Below, in pieces: positions 22,086 through 29,097 of a stretch of DNA of 42,264 nucleotides. The position numbers and the translations under genes are program-made. The stretch comes from Jhaorihella thermophila (GTDB lineage Bacteria > Pseudomonadota > Alphaproteobacteria > Rhodobacterales > Rhodobacteraceae), in contig NZ_FNVD01000021.1 of the NCBI RefSeq assembly GCF_900108275.1, forward strand, positions 1 to 42,264, read 5' to 3'. The notes beneath the pieces were generated by a model. The model did not search any database and was not told the origin of the DNA. It worked only from the letters and a program-made list of their open reading frames with translations. Every line of letters begins with the position of its first letter. The first letter of the stretch is position 1.

Positions 22086-22712
22086 ATGCCTTGGGACCGC
22101 AATCAGATGGCCGCGCGGGCGGCCGAGGAACTCGAAGACGGAATGTATGTGAACCTCGGCATCGGCATTCCGACGCTGGTGTCGAACTATATCCCCGAGG
22201 ACAAGTTCGTCGTGCTCCAGTCCGAAAACGGGATGCTGGGGATGGGGCCGTTCCCCTACGAAGGGGAGGAAGATCCCGATCTCATCAACGCCGGCAAGCA
22301 GACAATCACCGAACTGCCCTACACGGCCTATTTCGACAGCGCCACCAGCTTTGCCATGATCCGCGGCGGCAAGATCGCGATGGCGATCCTGGGCGCGATG
22401 GAAGTGAGCGAAAAGGGCGATCTGGCCAACTGGATGATCCCCGGCAAGCTGGTCAAGGGCATGGGCGGCGCGATGGACCTGGTGGCCGGCGTGGGCCGCG
22501 TGGTGGTGGTGATGGATCACACCAACAAGCACGGCGAATCCAAGGTGCTGCGCGAATGCACCCTGCCGCTGACCGGCAAGGGCGTGGTGGACCGGATCAT
22601 CACCAATCTTGGCGTGCTGGACGTCACCCACAAGGGGCTGCACATCGTCGAACTGGCCCCCGGCGTGACCCGCGAGGAGATGATCGCGGCCACCGAGGCC
22701 ACGATCGTCTGA
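22086..22712 (+). CDS. scoB: Succinyl-CoA:3-ketoacid CoA-transferase subunit B
   Basis: Catalytic subunit of the CoA-transferase. The 208-aa product carries the active-site glutamate Glu47 in [11 protein letters not shown], which forms the glutamyl-CoA thioester, and the GIGIPTLV segment typical of the beta subunit. Its ribosome site GAGGAGG is inside the end of scoA, so the two are translated together. It is convergent with the lytic transglycosylase gene with only 6 bases between the stop codons and no terminator hairpin, so transcripts probably overlap. Confidence 0.95.
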   Translation: MPWDRNQMAARAAEELEDGMYVNLGIGIPTLVSNYIPEDKFVVLQSENGMLGMGPFPYEGEEDPDLINAGKQTITELPYTAYFDSATSFAMIRGGKIAMAILGAMEVSEKGDLANWMIPGKLVKGMGGAMDLVAGVGRVVVVMDHTNKHGESKVLRECTLPLTGKGVVDRIITNLGVLDVTHKGLHIVELAPGVTREEMIAATEATIV

Positions 22713-22718
22713 CCGGAC

Positions 22719-23558
22719 CTATCGGTCCATCGAAACGAAAACGCAGCCGTCCGAGATCAGCTCGGGCGGCGTCACGCACAAGTTCCGCGCCATCCGGTAG
22801 GCGGCCAGCACCTTGGGGACATAGTCGCGGGTTTCAGCATAGGGCGGCACGCCGCCATGCTTTCTGACCGCCCCTTCCCCGGCATTGTATCCGGCCAGCG
22901 CCAGAATCGGGTCGCCGCCGAATTCCCCGAGCAACCAGTCGAGATATTTGACTCCGCCGGCGATGTTCTGTTCGGGCTTCCGGCTGTCGGCAACTCCGAA
23001 GCGGTCCGCCGTGTCGGGCATGAGCTGCATCAGCCCTTCGGCGCCCGCGCGGCTGACCGCATCCGCCCGCCCCGACGATTCAACCGCGATCACGGCCAGC
23101 GCGAGCGCCGGCGACACGCGCGTTCCCACCGTTTCCCTCATGATCGCCGGGCCGCGGCTGTGGACGATCTCCATCAGGGTTTCCAGCGACGGCGTGACCA
23201 CCGAGCCTTCGGCCGACAGCGCGGCCAGAGCCGCGTCCAGCCGCTCGGTCCCCGGGTGATCCGCCCCCGGCGGGACATGCGCCCAGAACCACGCATAGCG
23301 GCCCGCAGAGGCCGGCGGACTGTCGGGGACGCCCTCGCTAGTGGCCTTGTCATCGGCTTTTGCGGTCGGTCCGGGCCTGTCGGACACCCAGGTTTCATCA
23401 CCGGGCCGGATCTGGACCGTGATGCGCCGTTGCGCTCCCGGCGGCGGCGGCGTGACGCGCTTGGCCCCCGGCGAGGGAATCGCCGGCTCGGACCAGGCCG
23501 GGGCCGCCAGAAGACTCGCGCAGAGCGCAAGAGCCAGCCTCGATCGGAACCGATACAT
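22719..23558 (-). CDS. Lytic transglycosylase, SLT domain
   Basis: Periplasmic enzyme that cleaves peptidoglycan glycan strands to 1,6-anhydro ends. The 279-aa precursor has a signal peptide (RSRLALALCASLLAAPAWS, cleavage near residue 23; no lipobox), a proline-rich linker, and a C-terminal goose-lysozyme-like SLT domain. In that domain are the catalytic Glu160 in AVIAVESSGR, GAEGLMQLMPDTA, NIAGGVKYL and ALAGYNAGEGAV. The ATG at 23558 begins directly at the signal peptide and has AGGTGG upstream; an in-frame upstream extension lacks sense. It could be a stand-alone housekeeping enzyme or serve a surface structure such as pili; the nearby pilin genes are on the other strand. Confidence 0.9.
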   Translation of the reverse strand: MYRFRSRLALALCASLLAAPAWSEPAIPSPGAKRVTPPPPGAQRRITVQIRPGDETWVSDRPGPTAKADDKATSEGVPDSPPASAGRYAWFWAHVPPGADHPGTERLDAALAALSAEGSVVTPSLETLMEIVHSRGPAIMRETVGTRVSPALALAVIAVESSGRADAVSRAGAEGLMQLMPDTADRFGVADSRKPEQNIAGGVKYLDWLLGEFGGDPILALAGYNAGEGAVRKHGGVPPYAETRDYVPKVLAAYRMARNLCVTPPELISDGCVFVSMDR

Positions 23559-23764
23559 CCACCTGCCTCGTGTCGTTTTGCGCCAGTTTCCCGCACCCGA
23601 TCCCATTTCGCCAGCGGGGCGGGGTCAAAAATCTGACGGTTTTGCCAAATTTGGCACGACAATAGCCGCGCCGCCCCCCCGCAAACCAAGGGCTCCCCAA
23701 TTTTTTTCCTTTTACTAACAATCGATTAACCAAAACCTCAAGGAAAGTTAAAATTTGACGTCAG
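23559..23764. other. Gap between transglycosylase and pilin leader
   Basis: No gene seen. It contains a perfect 14-bp palindrome TGCCAAATTTGGCA at 23643-23656. This overlaps TTGGCACG-N4-TAGC (23651-23666), which resembles the -24/-12 layout of a sigma-54 promoter pointing to the pilin genes. A T-rich run follows at 23700-23713, and then a CtrA-like box. Which of these work is not decidable by eye. Confidence 0.4.
23715..23729. promoter_or_regulatory. CtrA-like box
   Basis: CTAA-N7-TTAA (then CC) differs at one base from the alphaproteobacterial CtrA box TTAA-N7-TTAA. It lies about 180 bases upstream of the first pilin gene, just before the duplicated leader. CtrA often controls motility and pili in Rhodobacteraceae, but a single near-match is weak evidence. 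Confidence 0.3.
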
Positions 23765-24112
23765 ATTCCCCGTTTCCGTCCCAATCCTGCCACGGAGCTG
23801 GGGCCATATACACCCATACCACGGCGGACACGAGGTCGAAGAGAGAGCGGCCGGACCGGAAGCCGGGGTGAGAGAGAAACCTAATCCAGTGATCCTTTGG
23901 AGGGACCAGATATGCTGAAGTTCATCAACAAATTCCGCAAGGACGAAAACGGCGCCGTGACTGTTGACTGGGTCGTGCTGACCGCCGCCGTCGTGGCCCT
24001 TGCCGCCGCCGCCTACAACACGATCAGCTCGGGCACGACCGAAGTCGCCACCAACACCAAGACCGCCATTCAGTCGGCGGACGGTGGTGAGAGCTTCACC
24101 CCGGCCACGAAC
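23765..24112 (+). repeat. Tandem duplication, unit 1 (pilin leader + gene)
   Basis: This 348-base block matches 24266-24613 at an exact offset of 501 bases with about 9 differences. Three are in the 147-base leader and six near the 3' end of the coding part. The unit covers the 5' leader, ribosome site and almost all of the pilin gene. Confidence 0.92.
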
Positions 24113-24130
24113 AGCAGCAGCAGCCAATGA
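23912..24130 (+). CDS. Flp-like type IVb pilin, copy 1
   Basis: A 72-aa protein resembling Flp/Fap pilins: short basic leader with MLKFINKFRKDENG, a prepilin-peptidase-type Gly, then the hydrophobic stretch VVLTAAVVALAAAAY. Cleavage after Gly14 would leave AVTVDW at the mature end, with Asp at position 5 and Trp at 6 where classical Flp pilins have Glu-Tyr. The rest is short, polar and Ser/Thr-rich, with a poly-Ser tail absent from copy 2. The ATG at 23912 has GGAGGG 7 bases upstream. No tad/cpa pilus assembly genes are in the window. It may be a minor pilin or another small exported protein. Confidence 0.78.
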   Translation: MLKFINKFRKDENGAVTVDWVVLTAAVVALAAAAYNTISSGTTEVATNTKTAIQSADGGESFTPATNSSSSQ

Positions 24131-24164
24131 ACGGCATAGAGACCTGAGCCACCGAAAAGCACTG

Positions 24165-24205
24165 AAGAAGCCCGCATCCATGGCGTGATGCGGGCTTCTT
24201 GTATT
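24165..24205 (+). terminator. Terminator after pilin copy 1
   Basis: AAGAAGCCCGCAT (24165-24177) and ATGCGGGCTTCTT (24188-24200) form a perfect 13-bp stem with a 10-base loop, 34 bases after the stop. The tail GTATT is only partly T-rich. Each pilin gene therefore has its own terminator. Confidence 0.75.
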
Positions 24206-24265
24206 GCCACGCCTCGAAATCGGTTCTCAATCCCATAGCAGGCATCCATCTAAACAGAACGAAAA

Positions 24266-24613
24266 ATTCCCCGTTTCCGTCCAAATCCTGCCACGGAGCT
24301 GGGGCCATATACACCCATACCACGGCGAACACGAGGTCGAAGAGAGAGCGGCCGGACCGGAAGCCGGGGTGAGAGAGAAACCGAATCCAGTGATCCTTTG
24401 GAGGGACCAGATATGCTGAAGTTCATCAACAAATTCCGCAAGGACGAAAACGGCGCCGTGACTGTTGACTGGGTCGTGCTGACCGCCGCCGTCGTGGCCC
24501 TTGCCGCCGCCGCCTACAACACGATCAGCTCGGGCACGACCGAAGTCGCCAACAACACCAAGACCGCCATTCAGTCGGCGGACGGTGGTCAGAACTTCTC
24601 CCCGGCCGGGAAC
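24266..24613 (+). repeat. Tandem duplication, unit 2 (pilin leader + gene)
   Basis: Second copy of the block at 23765-24112. Leader differences are one base each near 24282, 24328 and 24384; elsewhere the non-coding leader is identical. Sequence between the units (24113-24265) and after unit 2 is unrelated, so the duplication ends are sharp. Confidence 0.92.
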
Positions 24614-24616
24614 TAA
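24413..24616 (+). CDS. Flp-like type IVb pilin, copy 2
   Basis: A 67-aa near-twin of the upstream pilin: residues 1-46 are identical, then Thr47 becomes Asn, and the C-terminus reads GGQNFSPAGN instead of the longer Ser-rich tail. It keeps the Gly cleavage site, the Asp5-Trp6 mature N-terminus and the hydrophobic helix. The same GGAGGG ribosome site precedes the ATG. It has an independent copy of the leader and its own terminator, so both genes can be expressed separately. The variation is confined to the part that would be exposed on a filament. Confidence 0.78.
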   Translation: MLKFINKFRKDENGAVTVDWVVLTAAVVALAAAAYNTISSGTTEVANNTKTAIQSADGGQNFSPAGN

Positions 24617-24658
24617 CACAGGCGAAAAACTGAAGCGCACCGCTTCACGATCTGGATC

Positions 24659-24693
24659 ATTAGCCGCGCCTTCACGGGTGCGGCTAATTTTTT
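24659..24693 (+). terminator. Terminator after pilin copy 2
   Basis: ATTAGCCGCGCC (24659-24670) pairs with GGTGCGGCTAAT (24677-24688), a 12-bp stem with one G-U pair, followed by TTTTT to 24693. A smaller hairpin TGAAGCG-CAC-CGCTTCA precedes it at 24631-24647. Confidence 0.88.
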
Positions 24694-24719
24694 CGACTTA
24701 GATTTTCGCCAATTATTCT

Positions 24720-25487
24720 TCACCGATTGCGCTCGTGCTCGAACCGCTGGCGCGCGATCTGTTCGTTATGCTGGGCCTTGCGGTAGTCGCTCAGCGACCG
24801 TTCCACATAGTTCAGATGCGCCGTTACCGCGTTGCGCGCGCCTTCCGCGTCGCGGGCCTGCAGGGCATCGTTGATCGCCCGGTGCTGGTCCAGAAGCTCC
24901 GACCGCGTGGTGCGCTGCTTGAACATGGTCGCTCGGTTATAGAACACGCCTTCGCGCAGCAGCTGATACATCGACCGCATCATGTGCAGCATGATCACGT
25001 TGTGGCTGGCCTCGATGATGGCCAGGTGGAAATCGGCGTCCAGCCGCGCCTCGTCCGCCGGGTTCCGCTTGGCATGCGCCGCCTCCATCTTGCGGAACAC
25101 CGTGTCGATCACCTTCAGATCGGTGTCCGAGGCCAGACGCGCCGCACGTTCGGCCGCCAGCCCCTCCATGTCGCGGCGAAAGGCGATGTAGTCGAACACC
25201 GCCTCGTCATGGGTGGCGAACAGCCGGATCAGCGCCGGGGAAAAGGCGCTGCCCAGGACGTCGGCCACATAGATCCCCGCGCCGGGCCGCGTGGTCAGAA
25301 GGCCCCGTTCCTGCAGCTCCGCCACCGCATCCCGCAGCGAGGGGCGCGACACGCCCAGACGCTCGGACAGCTCGCGCTCGGCCGGCAGACGTTCGCCGGG
25401 GCGCAGCACGCCGCGCAGGATCAAGAGCTCGATCTGCCTGACGACCGAGGTGGAGAGCTTCTCTGGCTGAACCTTCTGGAACGGCAT
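24720..25487 (-). CDS. FadR-type GntR transcriptional regulator
   Basis: A 255-aa regulator with an N-terminal winged helix-turn-helix (about residues 10-75, with ERLPAERELSERLGVSRPSLRDAV) and a C-terminal FCD ligand domain. The FCD metal ligands are visible in DADFHLAIIEASHN plus later His residues, so it should bind a carboxylate ligand at a metal site. It resembles the PdhR/LldR subgroup. The ATG at 25487 has AGGGA 6 bases upstream; 18 extra in-frame codons upstream lack this. A hairpin ATGCGCC-N5-GGCGCAT (25520-25538) sits just before the gene. No target operon is adjacent; it is convergent with pilin copy 2. Confidence 0.9.
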   Translation of the reverse strand: MPFQKVQPEKLSTSVVRQIELLILRGVLRPGERLPAERELSERLGVSRPSLRDAVAELQERGLLTTRPGAGIYVADVLGSAFSPALIRLFATHDEAVFDYIAFRRDMEGLAAERAARLASDTDLKVIDTVFRKMEAAHAKRNPADEARLDADFHLAIIEASHNVIMLHMMRSMYQLLREGVFYNRATMFKQRTTRSELLDQHRAINDALQARDAEGARNAVTAHLNYVERSLSDYRKAQHNEQIARQRFEHERNR

Positions 25488-25570
25488 CCAGGATCCCTGT
25501 TTCGAACTGGCCAGAACATATGCGCCGAAAGGGCGCATCACAACCGGTTTGATCCGACGGTTCGCGAACG

Positions 25571-25601
25571 AAAAGCGGCCCCGGGAGGGCGGGACCGCTT
25601 T
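25571..25601 (-). terminator. Orphan terminator-like hairpin
   Basis: AAAGCGG (25572-25578) and CCGCTTT (25595-25601) pair, with a further CCC/GGG inside. On the minus strand a TTTT run follows. No known gene ends here: asd has its own terminator 200 bases upstream, and the GntR start lies 84 bases downstream. It could end a small RNA or attenuate the GntR transcript. Confidence 0.4.
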
Positions 25602-25675
25602 CCCGAAGACCCCGACCGGGCCTTCGCCGATCCGGGCTGCTTATCATGAGGGACACAAGCAACCGCCCGGAGTTC

Positions 25676-25723
25676 GCCGGACGCGCCCCCTGCCCGCGAA
25701 TGGTCGGATCGGGCGCGTCCGGC
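25676..25723. repeat. 13-bp perfect inverted repeat
   Basis: GCCGGACGCGCCC (25676-25688) and GGGCGCGTCCGGC (25711-25723) are perfectly complementary with a 22-base loop. In minus-strand RNA this would be the first hairpin after the promoter-like site at 25735-25762. Confidence 0.7.
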
Positions 25724-25734
25724 ATATGCCCGCA

Positions 25735-25762
25735 TTAATATGCGACTTCTGGAATACTTCAA
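25735..25762 (-). promoter_or_regulatory. Candidate minus-strand promoter
   Basis: On the minus strand TTGAAG (25762-25757) and TATTAA (25740-25735) are separated by 16 bases, a fair -35/-10 pair. A start near 25728 would give a roughly 160-base transcript up to the hairpin at 25571 or a 240-base leader for the GntR gene. Confidence 0.3.
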
Positions 25763-25803
25763 TGGGCGGCTACCTGCGCCCTTTCGTCCCTCTTGCGGTA
25801 ATG

Positions 25804-25834
25804 AAAACGGGCGCCTTGCCGATGGCAGGCGCCC
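25804..25834 (-). terminator. asd terminator
   Basis: GGGCGCC (25809-25815) pairs with GGCGCCC (25828-25834), with an inner GCC/GGC pair. The minus strand continues CGTTTTC past the stem. It lies 21 bases after the asd stop. Confidence 0.75.
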
Positions 25835-25855
25835 GCTGGACCGGAAGGGGTTGGT

Positions 25856-26878
25856 TCAGCCCTTTTTCAGCACCCGGTTGCCCAGCACCTCGGCGATCTG
25901 CACGGCGTTCAGCGCCGCCCCCTTGCGCAGGTTGTCGCTGACGCACCACAGGTTCAGCCCGTTGTCGATGGTGGAATCCTGCCTGATCCGGCTGATGAAG
26001 GTGGCATAGTCGCCCACGCATTCGACCGGCGTGACATATCCGCCATCTTCGCGCTTGTCCACGACCAGGATACCCGGTGCCTCGCGCAAAATGTCGCGGG
26101 CCTCGTCCTCGTCCAGATGGTCCTCGAACTCGATGTTGATCGCCTCGGAGTGGCCGACGAAAACCGGCACCCGCACGCAGGTCGCGGTGACCCTGATCGA
26201 CGGATCCAGGATCTTCTTGGTCTCGGCGACCATCTTCCACTCTTCCTTGGTGGAGCCATCTTCCATGAAGACATCGATATGCGGGATCACGTTGAACGCG
26301 ATCTGCTTGGTGAACTTCTTGGGCGCGACCTCCTGTCCGGGCACATACATGCCCTTGGTCTGGTCCCACAACTCATCGATCGCCTCTTTCCCGGCGCCCG
26401 ACACGGATTGATAGGTGCTGACCACAACCCGCTTGATCCGTGCACGGTCATGCAGCGGCTTCAGCGCCACCACCATCTGCGCGGTCGAACAGTTGGGGTT
26501 GGCGATGATGTTCTTCTTCGAATAGCCCTCGATCGCGTCGGCGTTCACCTCGGGCACGATCAGCGGCACGTCGGGGTCATAGCGATAGAGCGAGCTGTTG
26601 TCGATCACGACACAGCCCGCGGCCGCCGCGACGGGGGCGTATTTCTTCGTCGCCTCGGACCCGATCGCGAACAGCGCCATGTCCCAGCCGGCAAAGTCGA
26701 ACTGGTCGATATCCTGGGTGTTGAGTGTCTTGTCGCCAAAGCTGACTTCGGTGCCCAGCGATTTTCGGCTCGCCAGGGCAGCGATCTCATCCACGGGAAA
26801 CTGGCGCTCGGCCAGAATGTTCAGCATTTCGCGGCCCACGTTGCCCGTGGCGCCGGCGACGACGACTCGGTACCCCAT
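25856..26878 (-). CDS. asd: Aspartate-semialdehyde dehydrogenase
   Basis: Reduces aspartyl phosphate to aspartate semialdehyde with NADPH, the branch point to lysine/diaminopimelate, methionine and threonine. The 340-aa product has the nucleotide loop GATGNVGREML (9-19) and the catalytic Cys130 in ANPNCSTAQMV. Later come GAGKEAIDELWDQT and the conserved His in VFVGHSEAINIEF. AAGGA lies 3 bases before the ATG, with GGAG further up. It lies 91 bases after the MFS gene and ends in a terminator, so it may have its own promoter in that gap. Confidence 0.97.
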   Translation of the reverse strand: MGYRVVVAGATGNVGREMLNILAERQFPVDEIAALASRKSLGTEVSFGDKTLNTQDIDQFDFAGWDMALFAIGSEATKKYAPVAAAAGCVVIDNSSLYRYDPDVPLIVPEVNADAIEGYSKKNIIANPNCSTAQMVVALKPLHDRARIKRVVVSTYQSVSGAGKEAIDELWDQTKGMYVPGQEVAPKKFTKQIAFNVIPHIDVFMEDGSTKEEWKMVAETKKILDPSIRVTATCVRVPVFVGHSEAINIEFEDHLDEDEARDILREAPGILVVDKREDGGYVTPVECVGDYATFISRIRQDSTIDNGLNLWCVSDNLRKGAALNAVQIAEVLGNRVLKKG

Positions 26879-26969
26879 CTTTCCTTCTCCAATTCCGGGT
26901 CAGAATGTGCCAACCGCGCGGCCGGCTGCGCTTCTCTATAAGGAAAGCAGGGCTCTGGAAAGGCCCAGT

Positions 26970-28145
26970 TCAGTCCAGCCGGTCGCGGCTGAACAGATAG
27001 ACCGCCACCCCGGTCGCCAGCGACGCCGCAAAGAAGGCGAAGATCGCGACATAGGGCGCGGGGCCGCCCGCATCCGAAAATGCCGCGTGAACCCGGCCAG
27101 AGGCGAACTGCATCACCCCGACACCGCCGATTCCGAACAGATTCAGCAACGTCACGCCGCGTCCCACCAGATGCGGCGGAAAGAACGACCGGCCATGCGC
27201 CATGATCACGGGGAAAGAGCCTCCCAGGAACCCGATGGCCGCCATCAGTGCGACCGAAAGCCACATGCTGTCATCGATCGTGAAAACAAGCGCAACCAAG
27301 GTCGCGACTCCCGCCATGTTGCCGCCGGCGACCACCCATTTGCGGGTCCGCAGTATCCGATCCAGCGGGCCATAGGCAAAGGTGCCGGCGATCATCGCCG
27401 CCCCCATCAGCAACGTCGCCTGCCCGACCTGAGTCGTGCTAAGGCCGAACACGTCCGTCAGATAGGGGCCGATCCAGAGCCCGCGGATCGCGCCCGAGGG
27501 AACGTAGTTCACGAACATCATCGCCATGATCGGCCAGACCACGGGCAGCTTCAGCAGGTCGAACAGGGACCCCTTTTCGTTGGCGTGGGTGACGCGCTCG
27601 GGGTCCCGAACCGTCACCAGAATCCCGACCGCGACCAGGGCCGACAGCACCGCCAGCCCCGCCAGCGTTCCGCGCCAGCCGAACCACTCCGCGGCCAGCG
27701 CCGTGGGGTAGGATGCAATCAGGTTCCCGGCCGACCCCGCCCCCAGCATCAACGCCGCCAGCGTGGCGAACCGCGCCGGGGGAAACTCGCGGGCGAAAAT
27801 GTAGTAGGACGCCATGAGCACCGGAGAACACCCGACCCCGATCAGCCCCATCGCCAGGCTGACATGGATCGGCGCCGTCGCCACGGCAAACAACGCCGCG
27901 CCGCCACCGCCGCCCAGCAACAACAACCACGCCGCCGTTCGCCTCGGCCCCAGATGATCCAGCGCCCAGCCCACCGGCAACTGCATCAGCGCGAAAACCA
28001 GGAACCAAAGCCCCGAAGCCGTGGCCAGGTCGTCCGGGCTCGCCCCGATGTCCTGCAAGAGCGGCCCGGCCAGAACGGCCAGAAACGCACGAAAAAACTG
28101 GCTCAGCACATAGGCCAGGCACAATACGATCAGTCCCGCGGCCAT
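26970..28145 (-). CDS. MFS transporter
   Basis: A 390-aa inner-membrane protein with about twelve hydrophobic helices, probably a secondary transporter of the major facilitator superfamily. The loop after helix 2 has WALDHLGPRRTAAW, a variant of the MFS motif D-R-x-G-R-R, and a similar GPLDRILRTRKW lies after helix 8. The ATG at 28145 begins right at helix 1 and has GGAG about 9 bases upstream. It lies 115 bases after the HpaI-type aldolase gene on the same strand, so transport of an aromatic acid or amine is possible, but the gap holds a repeat element and the link is weak. Confidence 0.85.
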   Translation of the reverse strand: MAAGLIVLCLAYVLSQFFRAFLAVLAGPLLQDIGASPDDLATASGLWFLVFALMQLPVGWALDHLGPRRTAAWLLLLGGGGGAALFAVATAPIHVSLAMGLIGVGCSPVLMASYYIFAREFPPARFATLAALMLGAGSAGNLIASYPTALAAEWFGWRGTLAGLAVLSALVAVGILVTVRDPERVTHANEKGSLFDLLKLPVVWPIMAMMFVNYVPSGAIRGLWIGPYLTDVFGLSTTQVGQATLLMGAAMIAGTFAYGPLDRILRTRKWVVAGGNMAGVATLVALVFTIDDSMWLSVALMAAIGFLGGSFPVIMAHGRSFFPPHLVGRGVTLLNLFGIGGVGVMQFASGRVHAAFSDAGGPAPYVAIFAFFAASLATGVAVYLFSRDRLD

Positions 28146-28199
28146 CTTTCTTTTCTCCCCCGCCCCGCCGCGCGCCACGATGCGGCGGGCACAATTGCT

Positions 28200-28223
28200 G
28201 CTTCTTTCTGGTCTCAAATACCC
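28200..28223 (-). repeat. Intergenic element, copy B
   Basis: On the minus strand it reads GGGTATTTGAGACCAGAAAGAAGC, matching copy A (3722-3745) in 22 of 24 positions. It lies between the stop of the aldolase gene and the start of the MFS gene. Confidence 0.7.
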
Positions 28224-28260
28224 ACTGCGCGCCGCCTCCTCCCCGTGCGGCGCCGATGGA

Positions 28261-29034
28261 TCAGATCTTCGCCTTCCACCTGGCCGACAGCGCCCGCGCC
28301 TCGCGCACCAGAAGCAACAGATCCAACCCCACGGCGAGAAACTGCGCGCCCATGTCCAGGTAACCCTGGGTCGCCTCTTCGGTCACGCCCACCACGCCCG
28401 GCGCCTTGCCCGCCGCGCGGATGCGCCGGATGGCATCGGCGATCGTCGCCTGCACTTCGGGCGCGGCCGAATTGCCCTTGAAGCCCATGTCGGTGCTCAG
28501 ATCCGCAGGCCCGATGAACACGCCGTCCACCCCTTCGACCTCCAGGATCTCGTCCAGCGCCGCCATGCCCGCCCGGTTTTCCACCTGCACCAGCAGGCAG
28601 ATCTGCTCGTCCGCCGTGGCAATGTAATCGGGGATCGACGAAAACCGCGTCGCCCGCGATGCCGCCCCGCCCACGCCGCGCGTGCCTTCGGGCGGATAGC
28701 GGCAGGCCCGCGCCAGTTCGCGGGCCTGTTCGGCGGTCTCGACCATCGGCACCAGAACCGTCTGTGCGCCCGCGTCCAGAACCATCTTGATGATCCATGT
28801 CTCGCCGATCGGAACCCGAACCACCGGGTGCGAGGGACTCGCCGCCAGAGCCATCAGCTGATCGCGAATCGACCGGATGTCGTTCGGCGCGTGCTCCCCG
28901 TCGATCACCAGCCAGTCGAAGCCCGCGGTTCCCATCGCCTCGGCCGCCGCGGCCTCGGCAAAGCTCAGCCAGCAGCCGATCAACGTCTTTCCCTCGGCCA
29001 GCGCCTGCTTGAAGGTATTTACCGGTGCGGGCAT
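28261..29034 (-). CDS. hpaI: HpcH/HpaI family aldolase
   Basis: Class II pyruvate aldolase; in the homoprotocatechuate route it splits 4-hydroxy-2-oxoheptane-1,7-dioate into pyruvate and succinate semialdehyde. The 257-aa product has FDWLVIDGEHAPND with the general-base His48, Arg73 in VVRVPIG, the metal ligand Glu152 in VQVENRAG, and Asp178 in GPADLS. GAGGAGG lies 8 bases before the ATG. It is the third gene of a minus-strand cluster after the isomerase and decarboxylase. Related enzymes act on 2-keto-3-deoxy sugar acids, so the substrate rests on the neighbouring HpcD-type isomerase and HpaR-like regulator. Confidence 0.85.
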   Translation of the reverse strand: MPAPVNTFKQALAEGKTLIGCWLSFAEAAAAEAMGTAGFDWLVIDGEHAPNDIRSIRDQLMALAASPSHPVVRVPIGETWIIKMVLDAGAQTVLVPMVETAEQARELARACRYPPEGTRGVGGAASRATRFSSIPDYIATADEQICLLVQVENRAGMAALDEILEVEGVDGVFIGPADLSTDMGFKGNSAAPEVQATIADAIRRIRAAGKAPGVVGVTEEATQGYLDMGAQFLAVGLDLLLLVREARALSARWKAKI

Positions 29035-29097
29035 AGGTATCTCCTCCTCGATTTTCGCGCGACGGTAGCCAGCGCCGCGCCCGAATGTCCAGCCGGA

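Larger units (their letters stand above)
25488..25803. other. Structured gap upstream of the GntR gene
   Basis: About 315 bases without a convincing gene. It holds several dyads listed separately (terminator-like hairpin, 13-bp inverted repeat, promoter-like hexamers). It also holds small perfect palindromes AACCGGTT (25542-25549) and GTTCGCGAAC (25560-25569), and CGCAT-TAAT-ATGCG (25731-25744). Together these suggest either a long structured leader for the GntR gene or a small RNA on the minus strand ending near 25571. Confidence 0.45.

Noticed and set aside
25549-25941. Possible + strand gene in the gap between the GntR gene and asd
   Set aside because: Runs across the asd terminator into asd on the wrong strand; translation is Arg/Pro-rich and unlike a folded protein.
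26598-28481. Open frame of 627 codons opposite asd and MFS genes
   Set aside because: Arg/Gln/His/Pro-rich translation typical of the reverse strand of GC-rich membrane protein genes.
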